From Bin55 sp965205965 (GTDB taxonomy: Bacteria; Pseudomonadota; Gammaproteobacteria; Pseudomonadales; Azotimanducaceae): a stretch of 64,000 nt of DNA. Shown here in pieces: positions 63,341-64,000 of the stretch; position 1 is the first letter of the stretch, and each line of letters opens with the position of its first letter. The stretch is from positions 62,001 to 126,000 of the forward strand of contig CBDBHT010000006.1 in NCBI GenBank assembly GCA_965205965.1. Direction: 5' to 3'. A program made the position numbers and the translations under genes. The notes under the pieces were generated by a model. It was not told the DNA's origin, did no database searches, and was given only the letters and a program-made list of their open reading frames with translations.

Positions 63341-64000
63341 TTAACGCGAAAGAGTTTGCTGTTTCCGTCCCGGTGATGAGCCGATATATCCGACTACCCG
63401 CAGGGAAACTGCGTGTTCATTGTTTCCGTCTCGTCCTTGGCGTCGTTCGCCTTCTAGGTGTACTTCGAACTGATTGTTCCGGGTAAAGCGACTGCCGGCA
63501 CGATAAGATGGCACTACCCCGCTGGTGTATGTGGCATAGGGCGTTAATATGCCACTGCGGCACCAGAAACCGTAGCCCAGTTCCGCTGACACTTGGCTAC
63601 CGCGATTGATGTTCCACGCACCGACGGAGGATAGTCCTTCTTTCCACAGTCGTTGCACGCTGCTGGAAGCAATGCCTGAGACGGGCTTCACTTGCAACGC
63701 TAAACCAAGATTGTCGGCACCTGGGTCAATTTGAATAAGTCCATTTAGACCCCATTTGTCCGGTGTATCACCGACCATTACGCGGCCGTGCGTCTCTAGG
63801 GTCAAGCCAATCGCCGGATAAACGTGAGACACGCCAACACCAATTTCCGCTCCTAAACTGTCGTCAACGAAACCTCCATCCCGCCGTGCGCCTAGTTCCA
63901 GCGACGTCGTGAGAGAGTGCCCGGAGTCGAAGAGGCGGTGATAGGACCCCGTCAACATCAGACGAATGCGTGAAGCGTCGGCAGTCGCTGCGTTAATCAG
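63341..64000 (-). CDS. outer-membrane beta-barrel C-terminal part (cut by the window edge)
   Basis: The frame is open from the right edge to the stop at 63341, about 219 residues, so the N-terminus is outside. It shows alternating strand-turn composition as in C-terminal autotransporter or similar barrels: SLTTSLELGARRDGG, AEIGVGVSHVYPAIGLTLE, GSQVSAELGYGFWC, LTPYATYTSG, GSRFTRNNQFEVHLEGERR. Such ends are seen in large autotransporter-type proteins with barrel subunits. The passenger, if any, cannot be seen. It ends ...SSPGRKQQTLSR, without the terminal aromatic usual for barrels, so the C-terminus may be altered. Confidence 0.6.
   Translation of the reverse strand: MINAATADASRIRLMLTGSYHRLFDSGHSLTTSLELGARRDGGFVDDSLGAEIGVGVSHVYPAIGLTLETHGRVMVGDTPDKWGLNGLIQIDPGADNLGLALQVKPVSGIASSSVQRLWKEGLSSVGAWNINRGSQVSAELGYGFWCRSGILTPYATYTSGVVPSYRAGSRFTRNNQFEVHLEGERRQGRDGNNEHAVSLRVVGYIGSSPGRKQQTLSR

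Noticed and set aside
1..64000. rRNA or tRNA genes, replication origin, prophage genes
   Set aside because: No conserved rRNA blocks, cloverleaf sequences, DnaA-box clusters or phage structural genes were noticed by eye; a covariance search was not possible.

Overview
The window reads like a chromosome segment of a Gram-negative bacterium, probably a gammaproteobacterium. The reasons are an outer-membrane porin of the alginate-export type, a C-terminal outer-membrane barrel at the right edge, a lipoprotein with a lipobox, and ordinary bacterial operon spacing with many ATGA/GTGA overlaps. It is very rich in mobile elements. Three complete IS elements and three IS630 copies are present, plus fragments of IS4-, ISNCY-, IS1595-, IS1634-, IS1182- and possibly IS1380-type transposases, and a family of about 110-bp inverted-repeat elements with at least six copies. 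Several metabolic genes carry single frameshifts. Together this suggests a genome undergoing IS expansion and gene decay, as in host-associated bacteria; the taxonomic statement is an inference.

Layout. 104-4586 is a four-gene operon of ubiquitin-like conjugation parts: a triple-UBL/E2 fusion, a JAB/E1 fusion, a DUF6527 protein and an OLD-like ATPase-TOPRIM nuclease. It is probably a defence system. 5125-6540 holds nested IS debris. 6940-8292 is an SO_0444/ArsP-type permease with a His-rich loop. 9027-13104 (minus strand) is an operon with two DUF1538 membrane proteins, a PII-like/CBS protein and a PduO-type cobalamin adenosyltransferase. The first DUF1538 gene is split by an IS630 copy that can be removed in silico to restore the reading frame. 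13884-18100 holds a porin and a TlpA-like lipoprotein separated by an IS1595 remnant. 18336-29107 is a tryptophan-to-anthranilate-to-anthraniloyl-CoA degradation cluster: formamidase (frameshifted), anthraniloyl-CoA monooxygenase, SDR, enoyl-CoA hydratase, a ruined acyl-CoA dehydrogenase, 2-aminobenzoate-CoA ligase, tryptophan 2,3-dioxygenase, kynureninase, thioesterase and RidA. 29175-32740 is an IS graveyard around one complete IS256 element. 33228-39137 (minus) is a 1969-residue exported subtilase.

40593-61548 is a type III-B CRISPR-Cas locus. It has two CARF-domain proteins (an NE0113-family protein and a Csx1 with HEPN motif), Cmr1, Cas10, Cmr3, Cmr4, Cmr5, Cmr6 and Cas6. A separate adaptation block follows in the order cas2-cas1-cas1-cas2. 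Its first Cas1 has the E/H/D catalytic set; the second keeps the Cas1 N-terminal fold but lacks the E and H motifs. The array has a 37-bp repeat and was invaded by three unrelated IS elements. Each insertion can be removed using its target duplication, giving 34 repeats and 33 spacers. The far end of the array carries duplicated spacers.

The most interesting candidates are the dual Cas1-Cas2 module with a putatively inactive Cas1 paralogue, and the UBL/E2/E1/JAB operon with an added DUF6527 protein and OLD-like nuclease. No rRNA or tRNA gene was recognised.
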